Assembly (NCBI RefSeq): GCF_900156815.1
Contig: NZ_FTOT01000006.1
Location: forward strand, 124,001 to 188,000
DNA: 64,000 nt
Direction of reading: 5' to 3'
Source of the DNA: Gemmobacter megaterium
Lineage (GTDB): Bacteria > Pseudomonadota > Alphaproteobacteria > Rhodobacterales > Rhodobacteraceae
Shown here: in pieces, positions 10,869 to 19,863 of the stretch
Numbering within the stretch: position 1 is the stretch's first letter
Layout of the letters: every line of letters begins with the position of its first letter
The notes under the pieces: model-generated
Databases searched by the model: none
Seen by the model: only the letters and a program-made list of their open reading frames with translations
Told to the model about the DNA's origin: nothing
Translations under genes and position numbers: made by a program

Positions 10869-11891
10869 TCACACACCCAGAACAACCACGGCGAGGTAGC
10901 CAAAACCTGCCGCGAACACCCAGCCGAATGCCCCCAGAGCAAGCGGCCGCGCACCACGCGCCCGCAAGCGCCGCGGATCCGTCATCAGCCCCATCGCTGC
11001 GAGGCCCGTGGACAGCAGGAAGGTGGTGAGCAACGAGGCTCCGACACGAAAGGAGTCGGGCAGTGCGATGGCGCTGTTGAGCAGCATCACCGCGACAAAG
11101 CCGAACACGAACCACGGCACAGGCACGGCCGAGGCACCTCCGCGGGCACGGCCGCGCAGTGCCAGCGCCATGGCCAGCACCAGGGGGGCCAGCAGCATGA
11201 CGCGGATCAGCTTGGCCACGGTTCCTGCGTGCCCTGCGGCATCGCCCTGCTGGAACGCGGCGGCGGTGACCTGCGCCACCTCATGCACGGTCGCGCCCAC
11301 CCAGATGCCGTAACCTTCGGGGGCGAGTCCCAGCGGCACGGCCAGCAAGGGGGCCGTCAGCATGGCCAATGTGCCGAAGATGGTCACACAGGCGACGGCA
11401 TAGGCGACATCCTCGTCACTGCCACGGGCAACTGGATTGGCGGCGATGACCGCCGAGGCACCGCAGACGGCGGTGCCAGCGGCGATAAGGTCGGTCAAGG
11501 GTCCGGCGACCCCCAACATCTTGCCGACTGCACGTATCGCAAGGAATGTCGCAACCAGGGTCAGCGCCGAAACAGCAAAGGCCGCCGCCCCCAACGCCCA
11601 GACCTGCCCCAGTGTGATCTGAAAGCCCAACAGGATGATGCCGGTTCGCAACACCGGCCGGGTTGCCGCTGCAAGTCCGGGCCGCAGGCTCTGGGGAAAC
11701 TGCCAGAGGCTGCCAATGGCAAGGCCTGCCAGAACGGCCACGATCATCGGGCTGAGGAGACCAATCCCTGTCAACTGGCGCAGCAGCAGGGCCGCCACGG
11801 CAATTCCTCCTGCGAGGGCCAGGCCCGGCACGATCTCACGCAGGGCATGAAGATGCCGGTTGTGGTGGGAAATGCGTGTTGGCGCGCTCAT
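10869..11891 (-). CDS. YeiH-family putative sulfate/anion exporter
   Basis: A 340-residue integral membrane protein with about ten hydrophobic segments. Family features are ILLGFQITLGQV, AAGTAVCGASAVIAANP, AYAVACVTIFGTLAML and GATVHEVAQVTAAAF, which identify the YeiH/putative sulfate exporter (PSE) family. The start at 11891 follows AGAGGG and removes 24 non-conserved residues. The substrate in this organism is unproven; relatives are linked to sulfonate or sulfate metabolism. It is transcribed away from a LysR gene, as in the yeiH-yeiE arrangement of enterobacteria. Confidence 0.85.
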   Translation of the reverse strand: MSAPTRISHHNRHLHALREIVPGLALAGGIAVAALLLRQLTGIGLLSPMIVAVLAGLAIGSLWQFPQSLRPGLAAATRPVLRTGIILLGFQITLGQVWALGAAAFAVSALTLVATFLAIRAVGKMLGVAGPLTDLIAAGTAVCGASAVIAANPVARGSDEDVAYAVACVTIFGTLAMLTAPLLAVPLGLAPEGYGIWVGATVHEVAQVTAAAFQQGDAAGHAGTVAKLIRVMLLAPLVLAMALALRGRARGGASAVPVPWFVFGFVAVMLLNSAIALPDSFRVGASLLTTFLLSTGLAAMGLMTDPRRLRARGARPLALGAFGWVFAAGFGYLAVVVLGV

Positions 11892-11945
11892 CGGACCCTC
11901 TGATATCTTGACGGTGGTATGGCAGCACCGGGTCGATGTGGTCCA

Positions 11946-11972
11946 ACGGATTGATTTTCTCAAACCAATCGT
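11946..11972. promoter_or_regulatory. Inverted repeat in the yeiH/LysR divergent region
   Basis: GATTG (11949-11953) and CAATC (11966-11970) are inverted with 12 bases between them, and the match extends outward as AACGGATTG against CAATCGTT with one extra base. This is a plausible LysR-type site in the 148-base region between the divergent genes, about 70 bases before the LysR ATG. Confidence 0.4.
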
Positions 11973-12039
11973 TAATCCAGATGGATTTCCTGCAATATCA
12001 TCAGCGACCGGAACGGACGCTGTGCCGAGAGGATGACGG

Positions 12040-12924
12040 ATGACGCTGGATCAACTGCGGGTCTTTCTGGCTGTTGCGGGCCTGGAGCATGTGACCCGCG
12101 CCGCGCAGGCCCTGCATATGACGCAATCCGCCGTCAGCGCGGCGATTGCGGCCCTGGAATCGCGGCATGATGTGCGGCTGTTTGATCGGGTTGGTCGGAA
12201 TATCGCGCTGACCGATGCAGGACGGAGGTTCGTGCCACATGCCCGCGCCGTGATCCAGCAGGCCGATGCGGCGGCTGGCGCGCTTGCCGATCTGGGCAGC
12301 GGGATCGGCGGCACATTGCGGGTTCAGGCCAGCCAGACGGTCGCCAGCTATTGGCTGCCGCGTCATCTGGTGCGCTATCGGATCTTGCATCCGCAGGTGG
12401 CGCTGGAATTCGTGCCTGGGAATACCACCACAGTGGTTGCGGCAGTGATGGACGGCAGTGCCGATCTGGGCGTTGTCGAAGGAAGCGTCACGGCCCCCGA
12501 ACTGATTGCCGAGGCGGTTGCGGAGGATGGCCTAGTCGTGCTGGTCGGCTGTGCCCATCCATGGGCGGATGGGCGGTTGCTGACGCTGGCAGATCTTGGC
12601 GACACCGACTGGGTGCTGCGCGAAGGGGGGTCGGGCACGCGTCTGGCCTTTGATGCCGATCTGCACCGTCTGGGCCTTGATCATGGCAAATTGTCGGTGG
12701 TGCTGGAACTGCCGACCAACGAAGCCTGCATCGCTGCCGTCGAGGTCGGGTCTGTTGCGACCGTGCTGTCCCGTCGGGCGGCGGCGCCGCATCTGGCGCA
12801 GGGACTGGTGGCTGAGGCGCGGTTCGATCTGCCGCCGCGTGTCTTTTCGGCAATCCGCCACCGAGACCGGCATCAGGGCCGCGCAGCGGCGGCGCTGTGC
12901 GCGCTGCTGCGCACGGGTGGTTGA
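12040..12924 (+). CDS. LysR-family regulator divergent from yeiH (YeiE/CysB-like)
   Basis: A 294-residue LysR-type regulator. The winged helix-turn-helix is at about residues 2-60 (MTLDQLRVFLAVAGLEHVTR, MTQSAVSAAIAALE), and the periplasmic-binding-protein-like effector domain at about 90-290. The start follows GAGAGGA. Its divergent placement beside a YeiH exporter mirrors yeiE-yeiH in enterobacteria, so it probably controls that gene and itself through the inverted repeat between them. The inducer is unknown. Confidence 0.85.
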   Translation: MTLDQLRVFLAVAGLEHVTRAAQALHMTQSAVSAAIAALESRHDVRLFDRVGRNIALTDAGRRFVPHARAVIQQADAAAGALADLGSGIGGTLRVQASQTVASYWLPRHLVRYRILHPQVALEFVPGNTTTVVAAVMDGSADLGVVEGSVTAPELIAEAVAEDGLVVLVGCAHPWADGRLLTLADLGDTDWVLREGGSGTRLAFDADLHRLGLDHGKLSVVLELPTNEACIAAVEVGSVATVLSRRAAAPHLAQGLVAEARFDLPPRVFSAIRHRDRHQGRAAAALCALLRTGG

Positions 12925-13067
12925 TGACCGGAATAAAGATCCGGCATTGCGCCTGAAACGTATTCGCGCCACGTTCGCGGCGACCTGATCCGTTAAACTT
13001 GAATCTTGGGCGACGGAATCGCGCAGGCTGGCCGTAAAAATTTGCGCGGGACGACGTGGGGCATGGC

Positions 13068-14237
13068 ATGACACGATCCATCATTCGGCTGCTGGCAATA
13101 CTTGCGGCCCTTTCCGTGGTTCCGGTGGCCGCCGTTGCGCAAGGCCGGCCGCCCTCCGGGCCGATCAAGGTGGGATCCTTGCGCTTGTCGTATGAGGATG
13201 TGCCTTATGTCCGGACGCTTCCGGGCCGCGCTGTTGCCTATGAACGGACCGACATCCGCCCGCGTGTCAGCGGCGCCATTGTCGAAATACTGTATCCACC
13301 TGGCGCAACGCTGAAGCCGGGCGATCCGATGTTCCGGATCGAAGACGCGACCTATCGCGCCGCGCTGGCTTCGGCCAAGGCGGCGGTTTCCGGGGCCGAG
13401 GCCGAACTTGCCACTGCGCTTGCCACGGCAGAGCGGTATCGCGCCCTTCAGGGCAGTGCGGCCACCGCTGCCAATCTGCAAACCGCCGAGGCCGCGGTCG
13501 CCAAGGCGCGATCAACACTGGCGGCCGCCTGGGCCAATATGGAATCGGCGCAGATCGACCTGGATCACACAACGATCGCCAGCCCTATTGCCGGAGTGGC
13601 GGGGAAGCCGGCGGTGTCTGTCGGTGCGCTTGTCACCGCAAACCAGACAGCCGCGCTTGCCACGGTGACACGCCTGGATCCGATCTATGTGGATGTGGCG
13701 GATTCGAGTTCCGGCATGTTGCGCGTGCGCGACCGGGTGGCGGCGGGCAAATTGCAACTGGGCGATCAGATCGGCCTGCAACTGCTGCTGGAAACCGGGT
13801 TGCCCTACAATCGTGACGGCGAACTGGTTGTCCTGGGGTCCGAAGTTTCGTCCAGCACCGGCACAGTGGAGATGCGGATTCGTTTCGACAACCCTGACCG
13901 GCTCATCCTGCCAGGACAGTTCTTGCGGGTGGAGACAACTCTGGGCACCACGCGGGCCATTCTTGTTCCGCAACGCGCCACGACCCGCTCGGCCGACGGA
14001 ACCCTGTCTGTCTGGCTGGTGCGCGACGGCAAGGTTCACCGCGTCGCCATCGACGCCTCTGGCAGCCACAACAATGCCTGGGTCGTCACTGATGGTGTGC
14101 AAGAGGGGGACGTGCTGGTGGTTGACGGATTGAGCAACCTGCGCGAAGGCGCGGAGGTGGCGACGGTTCCGGTAACGATCGACAGTCTGGGCGTCGTGCG
14201 TGACATCGCACCCGCCGCCAACGGCGCGAGCAACTGA
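13068..14237 (+). CDS. RND efflux periplasmic adaptor (membrane fusion protein, AcrA/MexA type)
   Basis: A 389-residue adaptor linking an RND pump to an outer-membrane channel. It has an N-terminal signal-like segment (ATG 13068: MTRSIIRLLAILAALSVVP), the first barrel-sandwich half YERTDIRPRVSGAIVEILYPPGA, an alpha-helical hairpin rich in Ala (about 100-150), and the second half IDLDHTTIASPIAGV. No lipobox Cys is seen after the hydrophobic segment. A GTG at 13056 is an alternative start. It lies three bases before the pump gene. No TolC-type gene or TetR regulator is adjacent. Confidence 0.9.
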   Translation: MTRSIIRLLAILAALSVVPVAAVAQGRPPSGPIKVGSLRLSYEDVPYVRTLPGRAVAYERTDIRPRVSGAIVEILYPPGATLKPGDPMFRIEDATYRAALASAKAAVSGAEAELATALATAERYRALQGSAATAANLQTAEAAVAKARSTLAAAWANMESAQIDLDHTTIASPIAGVAGKPAVSVGALVTANQTAALATVTRLDPIYVDVADSSSGMLRVRDRVAAGKLQLGDQIGLQLLLETGLPYNRDGELVVLGSEVSSSTGTVEMRIRFDNPDRLILPGQFLRVETTLGTTRAILVPQRATTRSADGTLSVWLVRDGKVHRVAIDASGSHNNAWVVTDGVQEGDVLVVDGLSNLREGAEVATVPVTIDSLGVVRDIAPAANGASN

Positions 14238-14240
14238 CGC

Positions 14241-17200
14241 ATGGCGCGTTTCTTCATTCATCGCCCGGTGTTCGCCTGGGTGCTGGCGATTGTGACCATG
14301 CTGGCGGGGGCCTGGTCGGTCACGCAGTTGCAGGTGTCGCAATACCCCAATATCGCGCCGACGACCATTCGGGTGAACGCCAACTATTCCGGTGCAACCG
14401 CCGAGGCCGTGCAGAACTCTGTCACCGAGGTGATCGAGGACAGCCTGACCGGAATCGACGGCCTGCTGTACACCATTTCGACCTCTGCCGAAGGGCGGGC
14501 CAGCGTTACCTTGACCTTTGACGATTCCGTCAAGCCGATTGACGCGCAGAACGAAGTGCAGACCCGCGTGCAGCGGATCGTCTCGCGTTTGCCAGAGACG
14601 GTGCAATCGTCGGGCGTTCGGGTGAACCGGGCGTCGGATTCGATCCTGATGGTTGGGTCGCTGGTTTCTACAGACGGGCGGTTCTCCACGCTTCAGCTTG
14701 GCGACATGATGCGCACAACCGTGGAAGGGGCGATCAACCGGACCGAAGGTGTCGGCGGCATCAATGTGTTCGGTACCAACTACGCCATGCGGATCTGGCT
14801 GGACCCGCTGCGCCTGGCTGAATTCCTGTTGACCCCTGCCGATGTCGTGTCGGCGGTGCAGGCGCAGAACACGACCGTATCGGTCGGGTCTCTGGGGTCG
14901 CAGCCTGTTGTGCCGGGCCAGCAATTCACTGCGACCATCACTGCGCAAAGCCAGCTTGCCACGGTTGAGGAATTCGAGCGGATCCTTCTGACCACCACCG
15001 CCGAGGGCCGTACCGTGCGGCTGGGCGATGTGGCCCGGATCGAGATCGGTCAGTCCAGCTACGGCGGTGGCTCGCGCTTCAACCGGCAGAATTCGGCCGG
15101 CTTCGGGGTAAACCTGGCGACCGGGGCGAATGCGATTGACACAGCCGCAGCGGTGCGCGCCACGATGGAGCGGCTGAAGCCCGCGCTGCCCGAAGGGATC
15201 GCGGTGGAATGGGCCTATGACACCTCGCCCTTTGTAGAACTGTCGATCAAGAAGGTCTGGCATACCCTGGCAGAGGCTATCGGCCTGGTGTTCCTGGTGA
15301 TCCTGATCTTCTTGCAGAACTGGCGCGCGACACTGATACCGATCATCGCGGTTCCGGTGGTGTTGCTTGGCACCTTTGCCGTGCTGGCGGTACTGGGCTA
15401 TTCGATCAACACGTTGACAATGTTTGCCATGGTTCTGGCCATTGGCCTGCTGGTCGATGACGCCATCGTGGTTGTCGAAAACGTCGAACGGGTCATGACG
15501 GAGGAACATCTGTCGCCAGTTGAAGCCACCGAGAAAAGCATGGGGCAGATCACGGGCGCCCTGATCGGTATCGGGCTGGTCCTGTCGGCGGTCTTTCTGC
15601 CCATGGCCTTCATGGGCGGATCGACAGGGGTCATCTATCGGCAGTTCTCTGTGACCATCATCTCGGCGATGGTGTTTTCGGTGCTGGTTGCCCTGATCCT
15701 GACACCTGCGCTGTGCGCGACGATGCTGCGCCATGCCGGGCCGCCCAAGGGCTGGTTGGGATTGCCGGCGCGTGCCTTCAACCGCGGGTTCGGTGCGGGG
15801 ATCCGCGGGTATGGCGGGATCCTGTCGGGATTGCTGCGCTGGCCGTTTGCGATGATCCTTGTGCTGGCCCTGATCGGTGGCGTCGCCTGGAACCTGTTCG
15901 GGCGCATCAACAGCAGCTTTCTGCCGACCGAGGATCAGGGCGTCCTGATGACGATGATCCAACTGACCGAAGGCACGACAACCGACCAGACGCTGGCCGT
16001 GGTGCAGGAGATAGAGGATTACCTTCTGAACGACGAGAGCGATACAGTCGTTTCTACCTTTGTGTCGCTGGGGTTCAGCTTCGGGCGCGCGGGTCAGAAC
16101 GTGGCGATGATGTTTGTCAAGCTGCGCGACTTCGACGACAGGTTGCAGGCCGATCAGGCGGCCTCTGCGCTGGTTCAGCGCGCAAACCGCCGGTTTGGCG
16201 CGCATCGTGCCGGGCGGGTGTTCTTTACGCAGCCCCCCGCCATTCCCGGCATGGGGACTGCGTCGGGCTTTTCCATGTATCTGATTGATCAGGCGGGTAT
16301 CGGGACCGACGCGCTGTTCGCGGCAGCCGCGCAGTTGACCGCGACGGCAACCGCGGACAACCGTCTGACATCCGTCCGTTCGGGCGCATCCGAGGAAAAG
16401 GCCGCGCTGCGGTTGACGATTGATCAGGAAAAGGCCGGTGCGCTGGGGGTTTCGCTGACTTCGGTGAATACCATGCTGTCGATCATCTTCGCCGGGCGCG
16501 AGGTCAACGATTTCCAGATGGGAACCCGGCTGCGTCCGGTGATCGTGCAAGGCGAGGCATCCGGGCGGATGCAGCCCGAAGATATCGAAACCTGGTATGC
16601 CCGGAACAACCAGGGTGAAATGGTGCCGTTCTCTGCCTTTACCAGTATTGACTGGGCGCCGGTCACACCCAGCCTGCAACGTATCGACGGACTGCCGGCA
16701 GTGTCGATTTCCGGTGCGCCTGCGCCCGGTGTCTCGTCGGGCGAGGCTATGGAGGTGATGGAGGATCTGGTCGCTGGCCTGAATGGCGGCTGGGGTGTGG
16801 CATGGACGGATCTGAGCTATCAGGAGCGTCAGTCAGGCGCCCAGGCCCCGTTCCTGTATGCCCTGTCGGTTCTGGTCGTGTTCCTGTGTCTGGCTGCGCT
16901 TTATGAAAGTTGGGCGATTCCGTTCTCGGTCATGCTGGCCGTTCCGGTAGGCGTTCTGGGGGCGTTGCTTGCAGCCTGGCTGTTTGGCCAGCAGAACGAT
17001 GTGTATTTCAAGGTCGGCATCCTGACCACCATCGGCCTGGCGGCCAAAAACGCCATTCTGATCGTCGAATTCGCACGCGAACTGGAAAGTCAGGGCCGCA
17101 CGGCGGTGCAGGCGGCGCTGGAGGCGGCGCGCCTGCGGTTGCGCCCGATTCTGATGACCTCTCTGGCGTTCATTCTGGGGGTTCTGCCCCTGGCCCTTGC

Positions 17201-17348
17201 CACAGGCGCCGGGGCCGGAGCGCAGAATGCCATCGGCATTGGTGTGCTTGGCGGGATGCTGGCGGCCACCTTCATCGGGATATTCATGGTTCCTTCGTTC
17301 TATGTCGTGGTGCGCCGCTTGTCCCGTGGGCGTTTGTCGGCGCGCTGA
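14241..17348 (+). CDS. RND multidrug efflux transporter (AcrB/MexB type)
   Basis: A 1,035-residue inner-membrane proton/drug antiporter of the HAE1 family. It starts MARFFIHRPVFAWVLAIVTM, has twelve membrane segments arranged 1+6 twice with two large periplasmic loops, and carries the TM4 sequence LAIGLLVDDAIVVVENVER with the paired Asp residues of the proton relay and the TM10 lysine in GLAAKNAILIVEFARE. Partner of the adaptor gene just upstream. Substrates cannot be deduced. Outer-membrane partner must be encoded elsewhere. Confidence 0.93.
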   Translation: MARFFIHRPVFAWVLAIVTMLAGAWSVTQLQVSQYPNIAPTTIRVNANYSGATAEAVQNSVTEVIEDSLTGIDGLLYTISTSAEGRASVTLTFDDSVKPIDAQNEVQTRVQRIVSRLPETVQSSGVRVNRASDSILMVGSLVSTDGRFSTLQLGDMMRTTVEGAINRTEGVGGINVFGTNYAMRIWLDPLRLAEFLLTPADVVSAVQAQNTTVSVGSLGSQPVVPGQQFTATITAQSQLATVEEFERILLTTTAEGRTVRLGDVARIEIGQSSYGGGSRFNRQNSAGFGVNLATGANAIDTAAAVRATMERLKPALPEGIAVEWAYDTSPFVELSIKKVWHTLAEAIGLVFLVILIFLQNWRATLIPIIAVPVVLLGTFAVLAVLGYSINTLTMFAMVLAIGLLVDDAIVVVENVERVMTEEHLSPVEATEKSMGQITGALIGIGLVLSAVFLPMAFMGGSTGVIYRQFSVTIISAMVFSVLVALILTPALCATMLRHAGPPKGWLGLPARAFNRGFGAGIRGYGGILSGLLRWPFAMILVLALIGGVAWNLFGRINSSFLPTEDQGVLMTMIQLTEGTTTDQTLAVVQEIEDYLLNDESDTVVSTFVSLGFSFGRAGQNVAMMFVKLRDFDDRLQADQAASALVQRANRRFGAHRAGRVFFTQPPAIPGMGTASGFSMYLIDQAGIGTDALFAAAAQLTATATADNRLTSVRSGASEEKAALRLTIDQEKAGALGVSLTSVNTMLSIIFAGREVNDFQMGTRLRPVIVQGEASGRMQPEDIETWYARNNQGEMVPFSAFTSIDWAPVTPSLQRIDGLPAVSISGAPAPGVSSGEAMEVMEDLVAGLNGGWGVAWTDLSYQERQSGAQAPFLYALSVLVVFLCLAALYESWAIPFSVMLAVPVGVLGALLAAWLFGQQNDVYFKVGILTTIGLAAKNAILIVEFARELESQGRTAVQAALEAARLRLRPILMTSLAFILGVLPLALATGAGAGAQNAIGIGVLGGMLAATFIGIFMVPSFYVVVRRLSRGRLSAR

Positions 17349-17409
17349 TCAGGCATTGACGCTGCCAATGTCCCGTTGGAATGTGCCCTCAGGTTCGGGA
17401 GGGGCATCC

Positions 17410-18342
17410 ATGACCATTGGTATTGCCACACGTGGCCCTTGGGCCGGATTGGCCGCCTATCGGGCGCTTTTGTCAGCCGAGCTGTTGGGGCGCGGTGAAA
17501 TTTCAGGGTTCTGCGTCTTTGTCTGGCGCGACCGTCTTGGCACGCTGAACCATGCAACGACACAGCGCGGCGGAACCCTTGGGTTGCGCCTGCCCGATGG
17601 CTGGGCCGAGGCGGAGCAGGCTGCGCTGATCTCCAGCGGGCCGGACCGCGCCGAACCTCTGACGCAGTTTCTGCCCTGGGATCCGGCGGTCGGTCTTGTC
17701 ACCGGCCATCGGCTGCCCACCAGCCCCTTGCCCGACGGGCAGCCCGTGAACCTGGCGGCGCTGGCGGCACTGGGACAAAAGACCCTGACCCAGGAGGGGC
17801 TGGCGAACATGCTGACCCAGGCGCCTGCGATGGACGCCGGTCTGATCTGTATGCCGTGGGACGGGCCGGTCCTGGCCGCGAACAGTCCGCGTGTGGCGTC
17901 GCGCGGGGATACGGGCAGCTACATCCTGCAAGACGCGGGCCTGGCCTGCGCCATTCTGCACAATTCCATCTACACTGCGGATTTTCAGGGCGATGCAATG
18001 GCGGGCGCGATTGGTGCCATCGCCTGCGAAACCATGGGCCTTGCGCCTGCTCCGCTGGGCATGGCGACCCTGCCGGATCGTTTGCCCGTCATCGCATCGG
18101 ACCACGAGGCGGTCGAGTTGGACATGACCGGAACCGCCATCGCCCTGCATAGCGCGGACCCGGCCTATTTCGGCCCCAAGTCCTCGATCACCGCTGTCTA
18201 TGCCCGCACCGCGATTATGCGGGCCGGTCGTCAGATCGGCATTGCCGCCACAGAGGCATTTGCCGATCTCGGGGCGGGGCAGTTGAGAGCGCGCCCCGGC
18301 CTTGCCCTGCGCAGTTTCCTGTATCACCGGACCCAGCCATGA
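17410..18342 (+). CDS. Conserved protein of unknown function paired with a D-aminoacylase (possibly DUF6963)
   Basis: A 310-residue soluble protein starting MTIGIATRGPWAGLAAYRAL after a good ribosome site (GGAGGGG). It shows glycine-rich segments (AGAIGAIACETMGLAPAP, SGFCVFVWRD) but no catalytic motif I can name. It overlaps the downstream N-acyl-D-amino-acid deacylase by ATGA, so the two should be translated together. From memory this resembles a family labelled DUF6963 that travels with such deacylases; the label is unverified. A supporting role in the same amidohydrolase pathway is inferred from the coupling only. Confidence 0.6.
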   Translation: MTIGIATRGPWAGLAAYRALLSAELLGRGEISGFCVFVWRDRLGTLNHATTQRGGTLGLRLPDGWAEAEQAALISSGPDRAEPLTQFLPWDPAVGLVTGHRLPTSPLPDGQPVNLAALAALGQKTLTQEGLANMLTQAPAMDAGLICMPWDGPVLAANSPRVASRGDTGSYILQDAGLACAILHNSIYTADFQGDAMAGAIGAIACETMGLAPAPLGMATLPDRLPVIASDHEAVELDMTGTAIALHSADPAYFGPKSSITAVYARTAIMRAGRQIGIAATEAFADLGAGQLRARPGLALRSFLYHRTQP

Positions 18343-19817
18343 CCATGCAGCACGACATCCTCATCCGCAACGCCACAGTGATCGACGGAACCGGCGCGCC
18401 GCGCCGGGTGGCGGATATTGCCATCGACGCGGACCGTATTACCGCCATCGGCGATCTGTCGGGCCATATGGCGGCGCGGGACATTGACGCAACGGGCCTG
18501 ATTGCGGCACCGGGCTTCATTGATGTGCATACCCATGACGACCGTATCCTGTTTTCCGAGCCTGCGATGAGAGCGAAGGTCAGTCAGGGGGTCACCACCG
18601 TCATCGGGGGGAATTGCGGCATTTCGCTGGCCCCCATGCCGGTGCCGGTCAAGCGGCCGGTCACGCCGCCGCTGGATCTGCTGGATGCTTCGGGCGACTG
18701 GTATCGCTTTCCGACCTTCGCCAGCTATGTGGCAGCGTTCGAGGCGACGCCCGCGGCCGTCAACTGCGCCCATTACATTGGCCATACCACGCTTCGGGCC
18801 ATCACGATGGACGATCTGAGCCGCGCGGCGAATGCCGGGGAAATCCTGGCGATGCAGGCCCTTGTCGCCGAAGCGATGGAGGCCGGTGCGCTTGGGGTCT
18901 CGACCGGGCTGGCCTATCCGCCCGCCATTGCCGCCACGACCGAGGAGGTGATCGAGGTCACGCGGCCCATTGCCGCCCATGACGGGTTATATGCCACCCA
19001 CATGCGGGACGAGAGTGCGCACAGCATGGAGGCATTGGACGAAAGCTTTGCCGTAGGTCGTGCATTGGGGGTGCAGGTGCTGATCTCGCACCACAAGCTG
19101 GCGGGCGAAGAGAATTTTGGCCGGTCGGTGCAGACGCTCGCCCATATCGGCGATCAGCGGGCACATCAGGAGATCTGCCTGGACTGTTACCCCTACGAGG
19201 CCAGCTCAACCATTCTGACCGCGGCACATGCCAAGGTCAGCCCGCGCACGATCGTCACGTGGTCTGTCGGCGCGCCCGAGATGGCCGGGCGCGAACTGGC
19301 CGATATCTGCGCCGATTGGGGGTGCGATCTTGACGCGGCCTGCGCGCGTCTGATCCCCGCCGGTGCCGTCTATTTCCGCATGTGCGAGGAAGACGTGCAG
19401 CGCATCCTGTCCTGGCCGTCCACGATGGTGGGGTCGGACGGTCTGCCACATGACGAACGGCCGCACCCGCGCCTGTGGGGGACATTCCCGCGTGTGCTGG
19501 GCCATTATGCCCGCGACCTTGGCCTGTTTGATCTGGAAACGGCGGTCCACAAGATGACGGGCCTGACGGCACAGGAAATAGGCTTGCCGGAACGGGGCGA
19601 ACTGCGCACGGGATTCATGGCAGACATTACCCTGTTCGATGATCGCACCATCGCGGATCGCGCAACCTATACCGATCCGATCCAGCCGGCGGCGGGCATC
19701 GTGCTGGTTCTGGTGAACGGTGCCGCAGTCTGGGATATGGGCGTGCCGACCGGCGCCCGTCCGGGCAAATACCTGCGCCGCGATCGGGGCGCACAGCGGC
19801 GGGCCTCTGTGGGCTGA
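18339..19817 (+). CDS. N-acyl-D-amino-acid deacylase (D-aminoacylase)
   Basis: A 492-residue amidohydrolase-superfamily enzyme that removes the acyl group from N-acyl-D-amino acids. It begins with the small beta domain DILIRNATVIDGTGAP, followed by GFIDVHTHDDR with the metal-binding H-x-H at residues 64 and 66, GVTTVIGGNCGIS (Cys metal ligand region of this subfamily), ATHMRDES, ISHHKLAG (His ligands) and STMVGSDGLPHDERPHPR (catalytic Asp). Length fits D-aminoacylases (about 480-500). Coupled to the upstream gene by ATGA. The substrate is uncertain. Confidence 0.87.
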   Translation: MTMQHDILIRNATVIDGTGAPRRVADIAIDADRITAIGDLSGHMAARDIDATGLIAAPGFIDVHTHDDRILFSEPAMRAKVSQGVTTVIGGNCGISLAPMPVPVKRPVTPPLDLLDASGDWYRFPTFASYVAAFEATPAAVNCAHYIGHTTLRAITMDDLSRAANAGEILAMQALVAEAMEAGALGVSTGLAYPPAIAATTEEVIEVTRPIAAHDGLYATHMRDESAHSMEALDESFAVGRALGVQVLISHHKLAGEENFGRSVQTLAHIGDQRAHQEICLDCYPYEASSTILTAAHAKVSPRTIVTWSVGAPEMAGRELADICADWGCDLDAACARLIPAGAVYFRMCEEDVQRILSWPSTMVGSDGLPHDERPHPRLWGTFPRVLGHYARDLGLFDLETAVHKMTGLTAQEIGLPERGELRTGFMADITLFDDRTIADRATYTDPIQPAAGIVLVLVNGAAVWDMGVPTGARPGKYLRRDRGAQRRASVG

Positions 19818-19863
19818 GATTCCGGCCGCCGATGTCCCCGAGGTCGGATATGTGCCGTGCAGA

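Noticed and set aside
13512-16679. A 1,055-residue open frame opposite the RND efflux genes
   Set aside because: Antisense shadow; no recognisable domain and low-complexity basic composition.
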